Made by a program: the position numbers and the translations under genes. The notes under the pieces are model-generated. The model was not told the origin of the DNA, searched no databases, and saw nothing but the letters and a program-made list of their open reading frames with translations. From the NCBI GenBank assembly GCA_026192395.1, contig WACF01000001.1:3284309-3348308 (forward strand): 64,000 nucleotides of DNA, read 5' to 3'. The first letter of the stretch is position 1. Every line of letters begins with the position of its first letter. The stretch is from Proteobacteria bacterium 005FR1. GTDB taxonomy: Bacteria > Pseudomonadota > Gammaproteobacteria > Pseudomonadales > Cellvibrionaceae. Of this stretch, positions 34,859-45,448 are shown piece by piece.

Positions 34859-35809
34859 TTAAGCCTCCGCCGAAGCAACGACGGTTTCTTCGCGGGTCTG
34901 GCCTCCACTTTCCGGGCCACCGAAGGCTTCCACCAGCGCGGGGATAAACTTCTCGAATTCCGCCGTCATCAGGGTGAAGTCCGCATCGAACTGATCCGCC
35001 GCACTTTCGGTATTCACATCCTGCAGTTGATCCATGATCAGATCATCAAAACGCAGGCGTTTGATGGTCAGGTTCTCGTCGGCAATAAACTCGATGCCGC
35101 CGGTCCAGTTCAGCTCCAGCTTTTTCACCATCATGCCGTTGTCGATGTGGCTCTTGATTTCGCTGCCCTGCAGGTCCAGGTTTTTGCATTTCACCACCGC
35201 GGCGGTGTCGCTGCGGTCCTGCAACTCACACTCGCCACCGATGGCAAACTGCGTCGGACCCTCCGAGCCGCTCAGCCAGCGAGTCATGCATTGTGATACA
35301 TCGTTGTGAGGCTTCAGTGGTATTACCGGAACGGTGTCGATGGTGTCGCGCAAAGTGACGATGAATTCTTCAGCGGCCTTGGTACTGCTGCTGTTGATGA
35401 TCAGCAGCTGCTGGCGGGTATCGATGTAGGCGAACAGTTTGCGGCTGCGGGTGAAGGCGCGCGGCAGCAGTTCGAAGATCATCTGCTCCTTGATATCGGT
35501 CTTTTCCTTGCGACCTACGTTGCGGCCTTCCTGCTCTTTGATCTCGGCGATTTTTTCCTGAACGAACTCATTCACCACGGCGCCGGGCAGAACCTTCTCC
35601 TGCCGCTGCAGGCACAGCATCATGCAGCCGTTGCCGGCGTGCACCAGGGGAGAGTCTTCCTGACCGAGCGGTGAAACCCAGCCCAGGCTGACCATGTCCT
35701 GGCTGCCGCAACCGGTGAAGGGCTTTTCGGTCAGTTTTGCGTCGAGTTCTTCGGGGCTAAGTGCGAAGGGCTTGGTAAAACGGTAGAGATTGAGGTTCTT
35801 AAACCACAT
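34859..35809 (-). CDS. rdgC: Recombination-associated protein RdgC
   Basis: A 316-residue protein, close to the usual 300 or so. It opens MWFKNLNLYRFTKPFALSPEELDAKL, with CGSQDMVSLGWVSPLG shortly after, both strongly diagnostic. The C-terminus contains KRLRFDDLIMDQLQDVNTESAADQFDADFTLM, also typical. RdgC forms a ring-shaped dimer on DNA, binds without sequence preference and limits RecA-mediated strand exchange. The last residues (GGPESGGQTREETVVASAEA) are a short extension. Presence of this gene supports a beta- or gammaproteobacterial host. Confidence 0.97.
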   Translation of the reverse strand: MWFKNLNLYRFTKPFALSPEELDAKLTEKPFTGCGSQDMVSLGWVSPLGQEDSPLVHAGNGCMMLCLQRQEKVLPGAVVNEFVQEKIAEIKEQEGRNVGRKEKTDIKEQMIFELLPRAFTRSRKLFAYIDTRQQLLIINSSSTKAAEEFIVTLRDTIDTVPVIPLKPHNDVSQCMTRWLSGSEGPTQFAIGGECELQDRSDTAAVVKCKNLDLQGSEIKSHIDNGMMVKKLELNWTGGIEFIADENLTIKRLRFDDLIMDQLQDVNTESAADQFDADFTLMTAEFEKFIPALVEAFGGPESGGQTREETVVASAEA

Positions 35810-35897
35810 GAACGCCTCGGATCTGGTTGCGGGGCGCCGTATTGTAGTTGTCTGGCGGGCAAATCGCCATCTGGCGGAAGGTGGGGCGTGCGGGGGA

Positions 35898-36740
35898 TCA
35901 CTCCTTTCCGGTCAGAAATGAGCGAATCAGTTCGCTGCGTTGTTCGTGTGCATGAGCATTGTCCATGAAGGGGTGGCCGAAGGTCGCTCCCAGCAGCGCT
36001 TTTCCCCCTCGCGCTTCGACCAGCTCCATCAGCGGCTCCACGTCGGTCTCGGGCACCACTCTGTCTTCGGCGCCGGCGATGACCAGAATGCCGGCGGCGT
36101 TTTCGGGTAGGTTGTTGATGGGGTCGTAGCGTTCGGGGCAGCCAAAGTCATTCACCCGGGCGGGGCTGGAATCGATTACCGCGCGCTCGAAAGTGGCGCC
36201 GGAGCCGATCAGGTTCATCAGGATGATGCCGCCGAAGGAGATGCCGTACAGTCGGTCCGGCTTGATGGCTTCGTACAGTTCGCGGTAATCCCCCACGATT
36301 GCTTTCAGACGGGCGCGCCCTTCGGAGGCGCCATAACCGCGGAAATCGAACACATAGCTCTCGATCCCGTCGGCGGCCAGCGTATTGAGGTATTCCAGCA
36401 ACTGATCGGCGAGCATGGCATTGCCCTGCGCCACCAGCATTCGGCCTGTCACCTTATCTTCGGGTGCTGTGCTTTTCAGTCTGAAACCCTTCAACACCCG
36501 GCCATCGCGCGTGGTGTGTTCGACAAGCTCTACGTTCGGGAAACGCTCCGCCGCATCCGGGTCGGGACTGCCCGCACTGGCGCTCCACATCCAGAACGCG
36601 AAGGGCTCCTGAACCGCGCCACAGACAGGTTCTTCTTCGGGGCTTTCTTCGGGTCCTTCTTCGTAGCTATCGCTCTTTTCGGCCATGAAACAGCCCGACA
36701 TTGCCAGGAGGATGGGGAGGCAGAGACCTGTGGTCTTCAT
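35898..36740 (-). CDS. Alpha/beta-hydrolase lipoprotein
   Basis: A 280-residue envelope hydrolase. The signal MKTTGLCLPILLAMSGC gives lipidated Cys17, followed by a Glu/Pro/Ser-rich linker. The hydrolase core has the nucleophile elbow LYGISFGG (Gly-Ile-Ser-Phe-Gly), an acid in AGAEDRVVPETD and a likely catalytic His in ATFGHPFMDNAHAHE. FDFRGYGASEGRARLKAI is the typical oxyanion-side motif. It resembles serine peptidases and esterases of the BAAT/S9-like group; the substrate is unknown. It is followed on the same strand by the RdgC gene, about 90 bases away. Confidence 0.85.
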   Translation of the reverse strand: MKTTGLCLPILLAMSGCFMAEKSDSYEEGPEESPEEEPVCGAVQEPFAFWMWSASAGSPDPDAAERFPNVELVEHTTRDGRVLKGFRLKSTAPEDKVTGRMLVAQGNAMLADQLLEYLNTLAADGIESYVFDFRGYGASEGRARLKAIVGDYRELYEAIKPDRLYGISFGGIILMNLIGSGATFERAVIDSSPARVNDFGCPERYDPINNLPENAAGILVIAGAEDRVVPETDVEPLMELVEARGGKALLGATFGHPFMDNAHAHEQRSELIRSFLTGKE

Positions 36741-36940
36741 GTCGTTTTGCAGGCAAAGCCCGGGCCCACGGAGGGGCTGCTTGCGACACTTTCGCTGTGC
36801 GGGAAGGGACCACGAAACGCCAGCCTGACATTTGCGTCGGCCTTCTCGCGACTGCGCAGTTTGTCAGGGGCCCGCACCCGATCTGGCAGCAGCCGCAGCT
36901 CTCCGTGCCTGACCCGCCACCCGGCTAAATAGTGCCTGAG

Positions 36941-37531
36941 CTACTGCGTCGATTCCTGGCGATCGGAGTCCGCATCTTCGTCGGGCGTAAACTGCCCGGC
37001 AGCGGCCTTTTCCACCTGACGGGAACGGGTGATTTCCGCCGCGTCTGCGCTGTCAGTCTGAGTCGTCTGAGAGAGGCTGTCGGCGATGATGAAGTACTCC
37101 TGGTCTGCGGCGAGTGCCTGTTCCTCTCGCGCCAGGTCCATGCCCGACGCCTTGCCGCCTTCCTGCTGCCAGGAGGTGACGCGGCCGCGGTCGATTGTCA
37201 GGCGGCCGGCTTTCTCCACCGGCGTGCCTTGCTTGCCCGGATCTTCCGCCAGCACCACCAACACCTCATCGCTGGTGCAGCGGCTTTCGAAGTCATATTC
37301 GCCGCTGGTGCCGCAGACGTAGAAGCTCCTTTCACCGGCCATTCGGGTCACTTGCAGGTTGCGCAAGGCAATCTCGCGGCCGAGGAAATCACGGGATGAT
37401 TCGGCTCCGGTGACAGTATCCAGCTGCGTGATGACATCATTGCGGGGCTGTTCGCTTGTCGTCGGTTGTGCCTGCCCCGCCGCTGCACCCAAGAGGGCCA
37501 GCAACGACAATGAACGGACGATGATGCTCAT
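36941..37531 (-). CDS. Secreted hypothetical protein
   Basis: A 196-residue exported protein that I do not recognise. The start at 37531 has AAGGGAGG just upstream. A signal peptide, MSIIVRSLSLLALLGAAAGQAQ, is clear. The mature part contains GREIALRNLQVTRMAGERSFYVCGTSGEYDFESRCTSDEVLVVL, with two cysteines that probably form a disulfide. The C-terminal 60 residues are polar and acidic. Some homologous-looking proteins carry an OB-like fold, but that is a guess. It is divergent from the M14 peptidase gene. Confidence 0.7.
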   Translation of the reverse strand: MSIIVRSLSLLALLGAAAGQAQPTTSEQPRNDVITQLDTVTGAESSRDFLGREIALRNLQVTRMAGERSFYVCGTSGEYDFESRCTSDEVLVVLAEDPGKQGTPVEKAGRLTIDRGRVTSWQQEGGKASGMDLAREEQALAADQEYFIIADSLSQTTQTDSADAAEITRSRQVEKAAAGQFTPDEDADSDRQESTQ

Positions 37532-37744
37532 GTATCCTCCCTTGCGCCTGTTGCTTCGATCGTTTCCTTTCACTCTCTTGCGTTTGCCAGGACGCGGTGC
37601 AATAGCCGGGCCATATGCCGGGGTCAAATGACTTGGCAAGAAGCTCCCTCGTGGCTATCTTTGCCGCCCACTTGTCCTTTTCGACGCAACGACGAACCGG
37701 CAGGGTCTCACACCACACCCACATTCACAGAGTCAGGCAGCACC

Positions 37745-38668
37745 ATGAATGATGCACCCACCTACCCGATAGGCACCCCCGGCACTCCATGGGGAGACAA
37801 GGAAAAACAGGAATGGCTGTCGCGGCAGCAGATTCAGCGCTCCTATTCCGAACGCGTTGTTACCGCGCTCGATGCGCTGACAGCAGATTTCGACGTAGAG
37901 CAGTATGGCGAGCTGACATACGGCGACCGCCGATATCCGCTCTTTGCGGTAAAAAATCGCGCATGGAATGCAAGCAAGCCGACCATTCTTGTTACGGGGG
38001 GTGTGCATGGCTATGAGACCAGTGGTGTTCATGGCGCCTTGCGCTTTATCCAAACGCAGCTGACGAATTACACCTCTGCCTTCAACTTCGTGGTCGCCCC
38101 GTGCATCAGTCCCTGGAGCTATGAAACGATCAATCGTTGGAACCCGGAGGCGATTGATCCAAATCGCTCTTTCAAGGACGGCGGATTGTCGGGCGAGTCC
38201 GGTGCTTTTATCCGCTATCTGGTGAATTCCGGTATCGAGGTCTACGCTCATTTCGACCTGCATGAAACCACCGACACCGACAATTCTGAGTTTCGGCCGG
38301 CGCTGGCCGCGAGGGATGGTCTGACCGACTTGGCGGAATGGGACATTCCGGACGGTTTCTACCTGGTCGGAAATAGTCGGAACCCTGCTGATGCGTTTCA
38401 GCGCGCGATCGTCGAGTCGGTTAGCCGGGTGACCCACATCGCGCCGGCGGATGAGAATGGCGAGATCATTGGCGTTGCCGTTGAGCAGGAAGGTGTGATC
38501 AATTACGAGCTAAAAGCACTGGGACTCTGTGCCGGCCTGACCGATGCGCGATACACCACTACCACCGAGGTGTATCCCGATAGTCCGCGTGTGACGGATG
38601 AGCAATGCGTTCTCGCGCAGGTTGCTGCGCTGACGGGCGGCCTGGATTATCTTATTCGGCAGCGGTAA
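37745..38668 (+). CDS. M14-family zinc carboxypeptidase/deacylase
   Basis: A 307-residue cytoplasmic protein (no signal). LVTGGVHGYETSGVHGALRF contains the zinc motif His-Gly-Tyr-Glu, and YAHFDLHETTDTD gives the third ligand His. PNRSFKDG resembles the substrate-binding Asn-Arg of M14 enzymes. EQEGVINYELKALGL near the end holds the candidate catalytic Glu. It belongs to the M14 metallocarboxypeptidase or AstE-like group. Its substrate is unknown. The start at 37745 precedes MNDAPTYPIGTPG; an open frame upstream to 37628 lacks a ribosome binding site. Confidence 0.85.
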   Translation: MNDAPTYPIGTPGTPWGDKEKQEWLSRQQIQRSYSERVVTALDALTADFDVEQYGELTYGDRRYPLFAVKNRAWNASKPTILVTGGVHGYETSGVHGALRFIQTQLTNYTSAFNFVVAPCISPWSYETINRWNPEAIDPNRSFKDGGLSGESGAFIRYLVNSGIEVYAHFDLHETTDTDNSEFRPALAARDGLTDLAEWDIPDGFYLVGNSRNPADAFQRAIVESVSRVTHIAPADENGEIIGVAVEQEGVINYELKALGLCAGLTDARYTTTTEVYPDSPRVTDEQCVLAQVAALTGGLDYLIRQR

Positions 38669-38705
38669 GGCGTGGGCGCCCGCACCAGTGGAGATGCGCG
38701 GGCGC

Positions 38706-38729
38706 AAAAAAAAAGGGCGACCTGCGCCC
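38706..38729 (-). terminator. Intrinsic terminator of the spinster-type MFS gene
   Basis: Read leftwards, GGGCG-CAGGT-CGCCC (complement of 38715-38729) is followed by nine T (38706-38714). It lies about 30 bases after the MFS stop. A second inverted repeat, GCGCCCGC/GCGGGCGC, sits at about 38675-38705. Confidence 0.7.
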
Positions 38730-38759
38730 TCTGGAAAACCGTTGACCGCGGGATTTTTT

Positions 38760-40211
38760 TTATCCCCTCGCTACCATGTCCTTGTCCAGCCGACGCCAGG
38801 TCAGCAGGAAGAACAGGGAGCTGGCGGCGTACATGATAGCCACAATCACCATCGCGGTTTGCAGGCTTTGGGCGTAGACCTGTCCGCAAACGTCCTGCAG
38901 GTTCTGGCTCAGCTTGCCAACCACGGCGGGATGGCACTGGTTTCGCGCCAGTTCGTCAGCTGCCACCCCTAAATTGGCCACGCCTACATTGAAGAAGATG
39001 TCGGAGACTGCGCCGATGAACAGCGGGCCGAAGCCGTAGCCGATCAGGTTGACCACAAACAGCAACACCGCCGTGGCCATCGCGCGCACACGCATGGTCA
39101 CCACGCCCTGGCCGATGGTGTACTGGGCGGCCAAATAGCCGTACTTCACGAAACCGCCGATGATCAAACCGATCGCCGCGTAGGCCAGGGTCTCGCTCGT
39201 AAAGGCGAAGATATAAAAGGGAATCGACAGTGCAAGGCCCGCGGCCGGCACCCAGGCGATGGCGCCCGGGTGCTTCTTGTAGAGCCTGGTCGCCAGCCAG
39301 CCAGTGGCGAATGTGCCGACGGCCGAGGACAAGGCAACGGGTGTGTTGATCCAGATTGCCGCCTCACCGGTGCTGATCCCGTAAGTTCGCACCAGAAACA
39401 GCGATTGAAACGAGGAGATGCCGTAACCGCAGAATGCGGCGATGGTGGCGCCGGCGGTCATCAGCCAGAAGGCCGGCTTGTTCATCAGCTCGCGGATAGC
39501 TTCGCCCAGTTCGGCCCGCTCCTTTCTCCCCGCTTCGGGGGGATCGGTGTAGCCGCGGGGCGGCTCCTTGACCGTGATCTTGAAGACAACCGCGACCAGC
39601 AGGCCCGGCAGGCCAACGACGAAGAAGGCGGTGCGCCAGTCGAAGTTATCGGTGACCCAGCCGCCGATCAGGTTGGCAAACATGGTGCCGAGCGTCACGC
39701 CCATGGCGTAGAAACCCAGCGCCTGAGATCGTTCGCGCGGCACATAATAATCAGCGATCAGGGAATTGGCCGGCGGCGTACAACCCGCCTCGCCGATGCC
39801 CACGCCGACGCGACACATCAGCAGAATCCAGAATGCGCCGATGGTGATCGAGCCAATGGTGACTTCCGTTGCCAGGCCGCAAGCCGCTGTCATCAGCGAC
39901 CACAGGGCCACGCAGACCGTCATGATCCACACGCGGTTGGCGACATCGGCAAAGCGTGCCAACGGAATGCCTACCAGCGTATAGAGCAGGGCGAAGCCGA
40001 AACCGGTCAGAAGGCCGAATGCCGTGTCGGAAATCCCAAGGTCGGGCACCAGGTCGGGGCCGACGACCGCCAGCAGGGCGCGGTCCACGAAGTTCAGGAT
40101 GTAAATAAGCGTCAGCGCGACGAGCACGTAAGTGCGGTACGGCTTGGAGCCGAAGCCGACGAGGTGGCCCTGAGTTTCCCCCTCAGTGCGAGAAGTTGTT
40201 ATCGCTGTCAT
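38760..40211 (-). CDS. Spinster-type MFS transporter
   Basis: A 483-residue major facilitator protein with about twelve hydrophobic segments. The N-terminal part, YVLVALTLIYILNFVDRALLAVVGPDLVPDLG, is characteristic of spinster-like MFS proteins. GIPLARFADVANRVWIM is the loop 2-3 motif and GVGIGEAGCTPPANSLIADYY matches membrane 5. The start at 40211 has AAAAGGGGA upstream; an open frame continuing to 40382 is not used. Bacterial members export or import sugars, lipids or aromatic compounds; the substrate is unknown. It follows the ilvD gene on the same strand but about 215 bases away. Confidence 0.9.
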   Translation of the reverse strand: MTAITTSRTEGETQGHLVGFGSKPYRTYVLVALTLIYILNFVDRALLAVVGPDLVPDLGISDTAFGLLTGFGFALLYTLVGIPLARFADVANRVWIMTVCVALWSLMTAACGLATEVTIGSITIGAFWILLMCRVGVGIGEAGCTPPANSLIADYYVPRERSQALGFYAMGVTLGTMFANLIGGWVTDNFDWRTAFFVVGLPGLLVAVVFKITVKEPPRGYTDPPEAGRKERAELGEAIRELMNKPAFWLMTAGATIAAFCGYGISSFQSLFLVRTYGISTGEAAIWINTPVALSSAVGTFATGWLATRLYKKHPGAIAWVPAAGLALSIPFYIFAFTSETLAYAAIGLIIGGFVKYGYLAAQYTIGQGVVTMRVRAMATAVLLFVVNLIGYGFGPLFIGAVSDIFFNVGVANLGVAADELARNQCHPAVVGKLSQNLQDVCGQVYAQSLQTAMVIVAIMYAASSLFFLLTWRRLDKDMVARG

Positions 40212-40425
40212 TGATCGTCCCCTTTTGATACATCGGTTTTTATTGTGTGGCGCGGCTACAAGCATACGCTGATATTCGAACCGCTGGTGGTGCCTGGCTG
40301 AGTTGGAGAACAGCTTCAAGGTCCCGGTTAAGCGAACCCACTGGTCAGTATAGTCGGCTAAACGGCTATGGCACTGAGCCAATCATCCTGTGAATCGTTT
40401 AGAAAGACCCCGAAACGCGCAGTAA

Positions 40426-42105
40426 CTATTCGATCCGATCCGTTACCGCCCCCTGCGAGGCCGAGCCAACGCTCTTCGCATACTTGGCCAGAACCCCACG
40501 GGAGTAGCGCGGCGGCGGAGCCGTCCAGCGGGCAAGTCGCGCTTCGATCTCCGTGTGTTCGACTTCCAGGATGATCTGATCCCGCTCCGCATCGATGGTG
40601 ATTGGGTCGCCGTCTTCGACAATGGCGATGGGTCCTCCGTTCATGGCTTCCGGCGAGATATGCCCCACCACGAAACCGTGACTGCCGCCGGAGAATCGGC
40701 CATCGGTGATCAGTGCAACTTGATCGCCCAAGCCGCGGCCCATGATGGCGGAGGTGGGGGAAAGCATTTCCCGCATCCCGGGGCCGCCCTTCGGTCCCTC
40801 GTAGCGGATCACCAGCACTTCACCGGCCTGGACGGTCCCGTCGAGGATGCGATCCATCGCTTCCTCTTCCGAATGGAACACGCGTGCAATGCCGGAAAAG
40901 CGGGTGCCTTCCTTACCGGTGATTTTGGCCACCGCTCCTTCCGGTGCGAGGTTTCCGTGCAGGATGCGCAGATGGCTGTCGGGCTTGATCGGGTTGTCAA
41001 AGGAACGAATGATCTCCTGTCCCGCGGGGTAGTCGCCGACCTCCGCCAGATTTTCCGCGAGCGTGCGACCGGTCACGGTCAGACAGTCGCCGTGCAGAAG
41101 TCCTGCATCCAGCAAGCGCCTCATCAGCGGCCGAATACCTCCGATGTCGATCAACTCGGACATCAAATACTTTCCGCTCGGACGCAGGTCCGCGAGCACC
41201 GGGGTTCGTTTGCCGATCTGCGCGAAATCATCGAGCGACACTGTCACGTCCACCGCATCGGCCATCGCGATCAGGTGCAGCACTGCGTTGGTCGAGCCGC
41301 CGAGGGCAATCACCATCGTGATCGCGTTTTCGAAGGCTTCCCGCGTCATGATGTCGCGCGGCTTGATCCCTCGCTCCAGCAAATTCACAACCGCTTCGCC
41401 AGCTCGGCGACAGTCTTCGCGCTTGTGTTCAGAGACCGCTTCCTGGGCGGAACTGCCGGGCAAACTCATGCCCAGTGCTTCGATCGCCGAGGCAAGCGTA
41501 TTGGCGGTGTACATGCCGCCACAGGAGCCGGGGCCGGGGATCGCCGTCTTTTCCACTGCGATCACATCGTCCTTGCTGATGCGGCCCTCCGCCTGCGCGC
41601 CTACCGCCTCGAACACGGAGATGATGTCGGTGTGGTTCTGTCCGGGGCGGATAGTCCCGCCGTAAACGAACACCGCTGGCCGGTTGAGACGTGCGATGGC
41701 GATCAGACAACCGGGCATGTTCTTGTCGCAACCGCCGATGGCGACCAAGCCATCGAAGCCCTGGCAGCCGGCCACGGTCTCAATGGAATCGGCGATAACC
41801 TCGCGGGACACCAGCGAATACTTCATCGCTTCGGTGCCATTGGCAATGCCGTCTGAAATGGTGATGGTATTGAAGATGACGCCCTTGCCGCCTGCGCTGT
41901 CGGCACCCTTGCGGGCCTCTTCGGCGAGCTGATTGATGTGCATGTTGCAGGGAGTGACCATACTCCAGGTGGAGGCTATGCCCACCTGTGATTTGTTGAA
42001 ATCCGCGTCTTTGAATCCAACGGCGCGCAACATCGCACGACTCGGGGCTTTCTTGATGCCGTCCACGATGGGGCTGGAATGGCGACGTTTTTCGTCCTGG
42101 CTCAT
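40426..42105 (-). CDS. ilvD: Dihydroxy-acid dehydratase
   Basis: A 559-residue enzyme of branched-chain amino acid synthesis, converting 2,3-dihydroxy-isovalerate and its methyl homologue to the 2-oxo acids. The family pattern is continuous: [16 protein letters not shown] (Cys53), [11 protein letters not shown] (Cys126), [14 protein letters not shown] and, near the end, [21 protein letters not shown]. The Cys53-Cys126-Cys199 set suggests a [2Fe-2S] type cluster. The length equals that of short-type IlvD/EDD enzymes. It lies downstream of the RND operon on the same strand with a 100-base gap. A decayed fragment of the same gene lies at 47783-47912. Confidence 0.96.
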   Translation of the reverse strand: MSQDEKRRHSSPIVDGIKKAPSRAMLRAVGFKDADFNKSQVGIASTWSMVTPCNMHINQLAEEARKGADSAGGKGVIFNTITISDGIANGTEAMKYSLVSREVIADSIETVAGCQGFDGLVAIGGCDKNMPGCLIAIARLNRPAVFVYGGTIRPGQNHTDIISVFEAVGAQAEGRISKDDVIAVEKTAIPGPGSCGGMYTANTLASAIEALGMSLPGSSAQEAVSEHKREDCRRAGEAVVNLLERGIKPRDIMTREAFENAITMVIALGGSTNAVLHLIAMADAVDVTVSLDDFAQIGKRTPVLADLRPSGKYLMSELIDIGGIRPLMRRLLDAGLLHGDCLTVTGRTLAENLAEVGDYPAGQEIIRSFDNPIKPDSHLRILHGNLAPEGAVAKITGKEGTRFSGIARVFHSEEEAMDRILDGTVQAGEVLVIRYEGPKGGPGMREMLSPTSAIMGRGLGDQVALITDGRFSGGSHGFVVGHISPEAMNGGPIAIVEDGDPITIDAERDQIILEVEHTEIEARLARWTAPPPRYSRGVLAKYAKSVGSASQGAVTDRIE

Positions 42106-42207
42106 TGTGAACTCCGGGATCTCTACCGTTCAGGTGGATACCATGCCAGCCCGCGCGCGAAACGTCCAATGCCGACGCGGATTGCGGATCGCGCCGGCAA
42201 GGGCCGG

Positions 42208-45200
42208 CTATCCAGCGCTGCCTTCGAGAGCCGTCGCGTCGCGATGCGTTCTGTGGACGACAAAGTCATGCAGGATCATGAACAGGGCGGGCACCAGAAA
42301 CAAGGTGATGATCGTTGCAAACAGCACGCCGAATGCCAGCGAGATCGCCATGGGCACGATGAAGCTGGTGGCCGGGCTGGCGGTGAGCATCAGCGGGATG
42401 AGACCCATGAAGGTGGTGATGGAGGTGAGAAAGATCGGTCGGAAGCGCGCCACGCCCGCCGATAAAACCGCATCTCGCAGCGACATTCCTTCATCAACCT
42501 GGCGGTTGATGTACACCACCAGTACCAGACTCGCATTCACCACCACCCCGCTCAGGGCGATGATGCCCAGCAGGGAGAAGAACACCAGTTCCGCGCCCAT
42601 GAGGAAGTGACCGAAGATGGCGCCGATGGCGCCGAAGGGAATCACGCTCATGATAATCAGCGGCTGCAGGTAGGACTTCAGCGGAATGGCGAGTAGCGCG
42701 AAGATGATGATCATTGCCAGTGGAAAGGTGGTAAAAATCCCGGCCATAGAGCGCATGCGCTGTTCGCCCTCGCCGCCCAGAGCGACGTTCACCTGGTAAT
42801 CCCGTCGCCATTTTTCGGCGAACTTCGCACGCACCGTACTTTGAATTTCTTCCGGGGTCACCAGGCTGCGGTCCACGTCGCCGCGCACGGTAATGATCCG
42901 TCGACCGTCGCGGCGATTGATGCTGGAGTAGCCATTGCCGAGCGACATTTTAGCGACACTGGAGAAGGGCACTTCGGAGCCGTCCGGGGTACGAATCAAC
43001 AAGTCTTCCAGGTTGCCAAGGGACTGTCGTTCGTCTTCCGGGTAGCGGACCATGACTCGAATGTCGTCCCGGCCGCGCTGAATGCGCTGCGCTTCGGCGC
43101 CGTAAAAAGCCTGACGCACCTGACGGGCCACATCGTTTAGCGTCAATCCCAAAAAGCGACCTTCTTCGCGCAGCGTGATCTGCGCTTCCTGTTTGCCTTC
43201 GCGGAAGGAGTCGGAAACGTCGTAAACACCCGGGAACTTGTTCAATTCGGCTTTGAGTTCATTCGCCGCCCGTTTCAGGTTCTCTTCGTTGCGGCCCTCC
43301 AGACGGAAGTTGAGTGAATCGCCAGCGGAAAAAGAATCCGCGGTGAAGTTGACTTCCAGTGCGTCGGGAATGTGTCCGACTTTTTCCCGCCACCGGTCGC
43401 GGATCGTGTTGGAGCTGATTTCGCCACGTTCCAGATAGGGGTTCAGCGACATGGCGACTTCGCCAATGTGACTGCCGCCAGCACTGGCTCGAACCGGACC
43501 ATTGTTACGCGATACCGGCTGCCCGATGACGGACAGGATATGTTTGACCGGCGAGAGAGTGTCCTGGTCCGCATCGCCATCGGCCTTGGCTGCGCGCAGC
43601 GCCGTGTGCAATTCCTCGCGCAGTTCGATCGCGGCTCTCTCGAGTTGCGCAACCGCACTCTCGGTTACCTCGGCGGCCACGCCTTCCGGCATTTGCACGC
43701 TGGCATAGATCACGTCGCCTTCCACGGCGGGAAGAAACTGAAAGATCACCCGTCCACTGGCCACCAGGGTCAATGTGAGCAGGATCACCGCCGTCGCGGT
43801 TGCCCAGGTTGCGTAGCGATGCTCAACCACCACACACAAATATTTTCGGTACACCGAGTCGGCAAAACGCTCCAGTGCACTGGCAATGCCCGCTTGCAGT
43901 GTTTGCCAGCGAGTGACCAGGGCGGAGCCTTCGAGCCAGTAACCGGAGGTTTTGCGATGGGCGAGATGGCAGGGCAGAATCAATTGGGCTTCAATCAGGC
44001 TGGCGATCAAACACAGCACCACCACGGCACCGATCACGCCGAAGAACCCGCCCATCGGTCCCTCCAATAACAGCAGCGGCAGAAAGGCCGCGATGGTGGT
44101 GAGTACACCGAAAACCACCGGGGTGGAAACTTCCAGCGTGCCATCGATAGCGGCCTGGGTCTGCGACTTGCCCATTGCTTCGTGGGCATGAACCCGTTCG
44201 CCGACCACAATGGCATCGTCCACCAGGATGCCCAGCACCAGAATGAAAGCCATGATGGTCATGGTGCTGAAGGTGATACCCAGACTCGGAAAAAACATCA
44301 TCGCGCCGAAGATTGCGATGGGAATTCCCGCAGCGACCCAGATGGCCAGCCTGAAGCGAAGGAAGAGTGCGAGCAGGATCAGCACCAGCACCAGCCCCGA
44401 ATAAGCGTTGTCGGCGACCACCTCGATTCGCTCCTGCAGGCTTTTGGCGCTGTCGGATTCGACGATCAGTTCCAGACCCTGTGGCAGCGTCGCCCGGCGA
44501 TTTTTCAGGTAGCGTTTGACTGCCGTGGCGGAGCGGACAATGTCCTCCTCGCCTACTTTGAAGACCTGGATCAATGCGGCGTTGCGGCCATTGAGTTGCG
44601 CGTTCAGGTAGCCTTCCTGAAAGCCGTCCTGGACATTGGCAATGTCACGCAAGCGAAGCTCTGAACCGTCGGGCATCGAGCGGATGATGATGTTTCCATA
44701 CTCCTCGCCCCGGTATGCCTGCCCGAGGCTGCGCAACAGAATCTCGCCGCTTTCGGTCTTGAGAGTGCCGCCTGGCATGTCCAGCGAGGACTGGCGAATG
44801 GCGTTCGCCACCTGTTCCAGGCTCAGGTCGTACTGGCGCAAGGTGAGTTCCGGTACCTCGATGGAGATTTCGAAAGGCCGCAGATAGCTGACCTCCACCT
44901 GCGAGATACCGTCGATGTCGATGAGGTCTTCGCGGATCTTCTCGGCAATACCTTTAAGCGCGAAATCGTCCGCATTGCCGACCAAGGCCAGGGAGATAAC
45001 ATGGGCGGTCGGACTCAAGGCGGCGACCACGGGCTGTTCTGTCTCTTCGGGAAAGGTGGAAATGCCGTCCACCTGACTCTTGACCTCGTTCAGCACCCGG
45101 TTGAGTTCCGCGCCCTGCTCGATTTGCAAGGTAACGCTGCACATGCCCTCGGATGCACGGCTGTTCATCTGATCGATGTTCTGCGTGCTTTGCAAAGCCT

Positions 45201-45408
45201 CTTCGATGCGCAGACAAACGGCTTGCTCGACTTCCTGAGGTGAGGCCCCCAGGTAGGGCACGGTTATCTGAATCGTGCCCATGTCCACGTTGGGGAATTC
45301 TTCCTGGTTCAAGGACAGAAAGCTCAGGCCGCCAGCAATCAGAAAGATCCACATCAACAGATTGGTGCCGACGGGATTGTTGACGAACCAGGCGATGATC
45401 GACTTCAT
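42208..45408 (-). CDS. RND efflux permease, second system
   Basis: A 1066-residue inner-membrane pump. It opens MKSIIAWFVNNPVGTNLLMWIFLIAGG, typical of the AcrB-like branch found with FCD or TetR regulators. The membrane-4 motif is LVDDAIVVGERVHAHEAMGK, with the two essential Asp residues. Membrane 10 has GIIALSGVVVNASLVLVVYIN. The start at 45408 is the ATG before the first helix; codons upstream to 45471 overlap the adaptor gene. It is the third gene of the operon GntR-adaptor-pump, so its expression should depend on that regulator. Substrates are unknown and no outer-membrane channel gene is in the operon. Confidence 0.93.
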   Translation of the reverse strand: MKSIIAWFVNNPVGTNLLMWIFLIAGGLSFLSLNQEEFPNVDMGTIQITVPYLGASPQEVEQAVCLRIEEALQSTQNIDQMNSRASEGMCSVTLQIEQGAELNRVLNEVKSQVDGISTFPEETEQPVVAALSPTAHVISLALVGNADDFALKGIAEKIREDLIDIDGISQVEVSYLRPFEISIEVPELTLRQYDLSLEQVANAIRQSSLDMPGGTLKTESGEILLRSLGQAYRGEEYGNIIIRSMPDGSELRLRDIANVQDGFQEGYLNAQLNGRNAALIQVFKVGEEDIVRSATAVKRYLKNRRATLPQGLELIVESDSAKSLQERIEVVADNAYSGLVLVLILLALFLRFRLAIWVAAGIPIAIFGAMMFFPSLGITFSTMTIMAFILVLGILVDDAIVVGERVHAHEAMGKSQTQAAIDGTLEVSTPVVFGVLTTIAAFLPLLLLEGPMGGFFGVIGAVVVLCLIASLIEAQLILPCHLAHRKTSGYWLEGSALVTRWQTLQAGIASALERFADSVYRKYLCVVVEHRYATWATATAVILLTLTLVASGRVIFQFLPAVEGDVIYASVQMPEGVAAEVTESAVAQLERAAIELREELHTALRAAKADGDADQDTLSPVKHILSVIGQPVSRNNGPVRASAGGSHIGEVAMSLNPYLERGEISSNTIRDRWREKVGHIPDALEVNFTADSFSAGDSLNFRLEGRNEENLKRAANELKAELNKFPGVYDVSDSFREGKQEAQITLREEGRFLGLTLNDVARQVRQAFYGAEAQRIQRGRDDIRVMVRYPEDERQSLGNLEDLLIRTPDGSEVPFSSVAKMSLGNGYSSINRRDGRRIITVRGDVDRSLVTPEEIQSTVRAKFAEKWRRDYQVNVALGGEGEQRMRSMAGIFTTFPLAMIIIFALLAIPLKSYLQPLIIMSVIPFGAIGAIFGHFLMGAELVFFSLLGIIALSGVVVNASLVLVVYINRQVDEGMSLRDAVLSAGVARFRPIFLTSITTFMGLIPLMLTASPATSFIVPMAISLAFGVLFATIITLFLVPALFMILHDFVVHRTHRDATALEGSAG

Positions 45409-45448
45409 GAGTGTGCAGATTCCGTTTGAATTTGTTTGTCGGCTTCGC

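Noticed and set aside
40555-41856. Rightward open frame of 433 codons opposite ilvD
   Set aside because: Entirely antisense to a highly conserved enzyme; composition rich in His, Arg and Asp with no family features.
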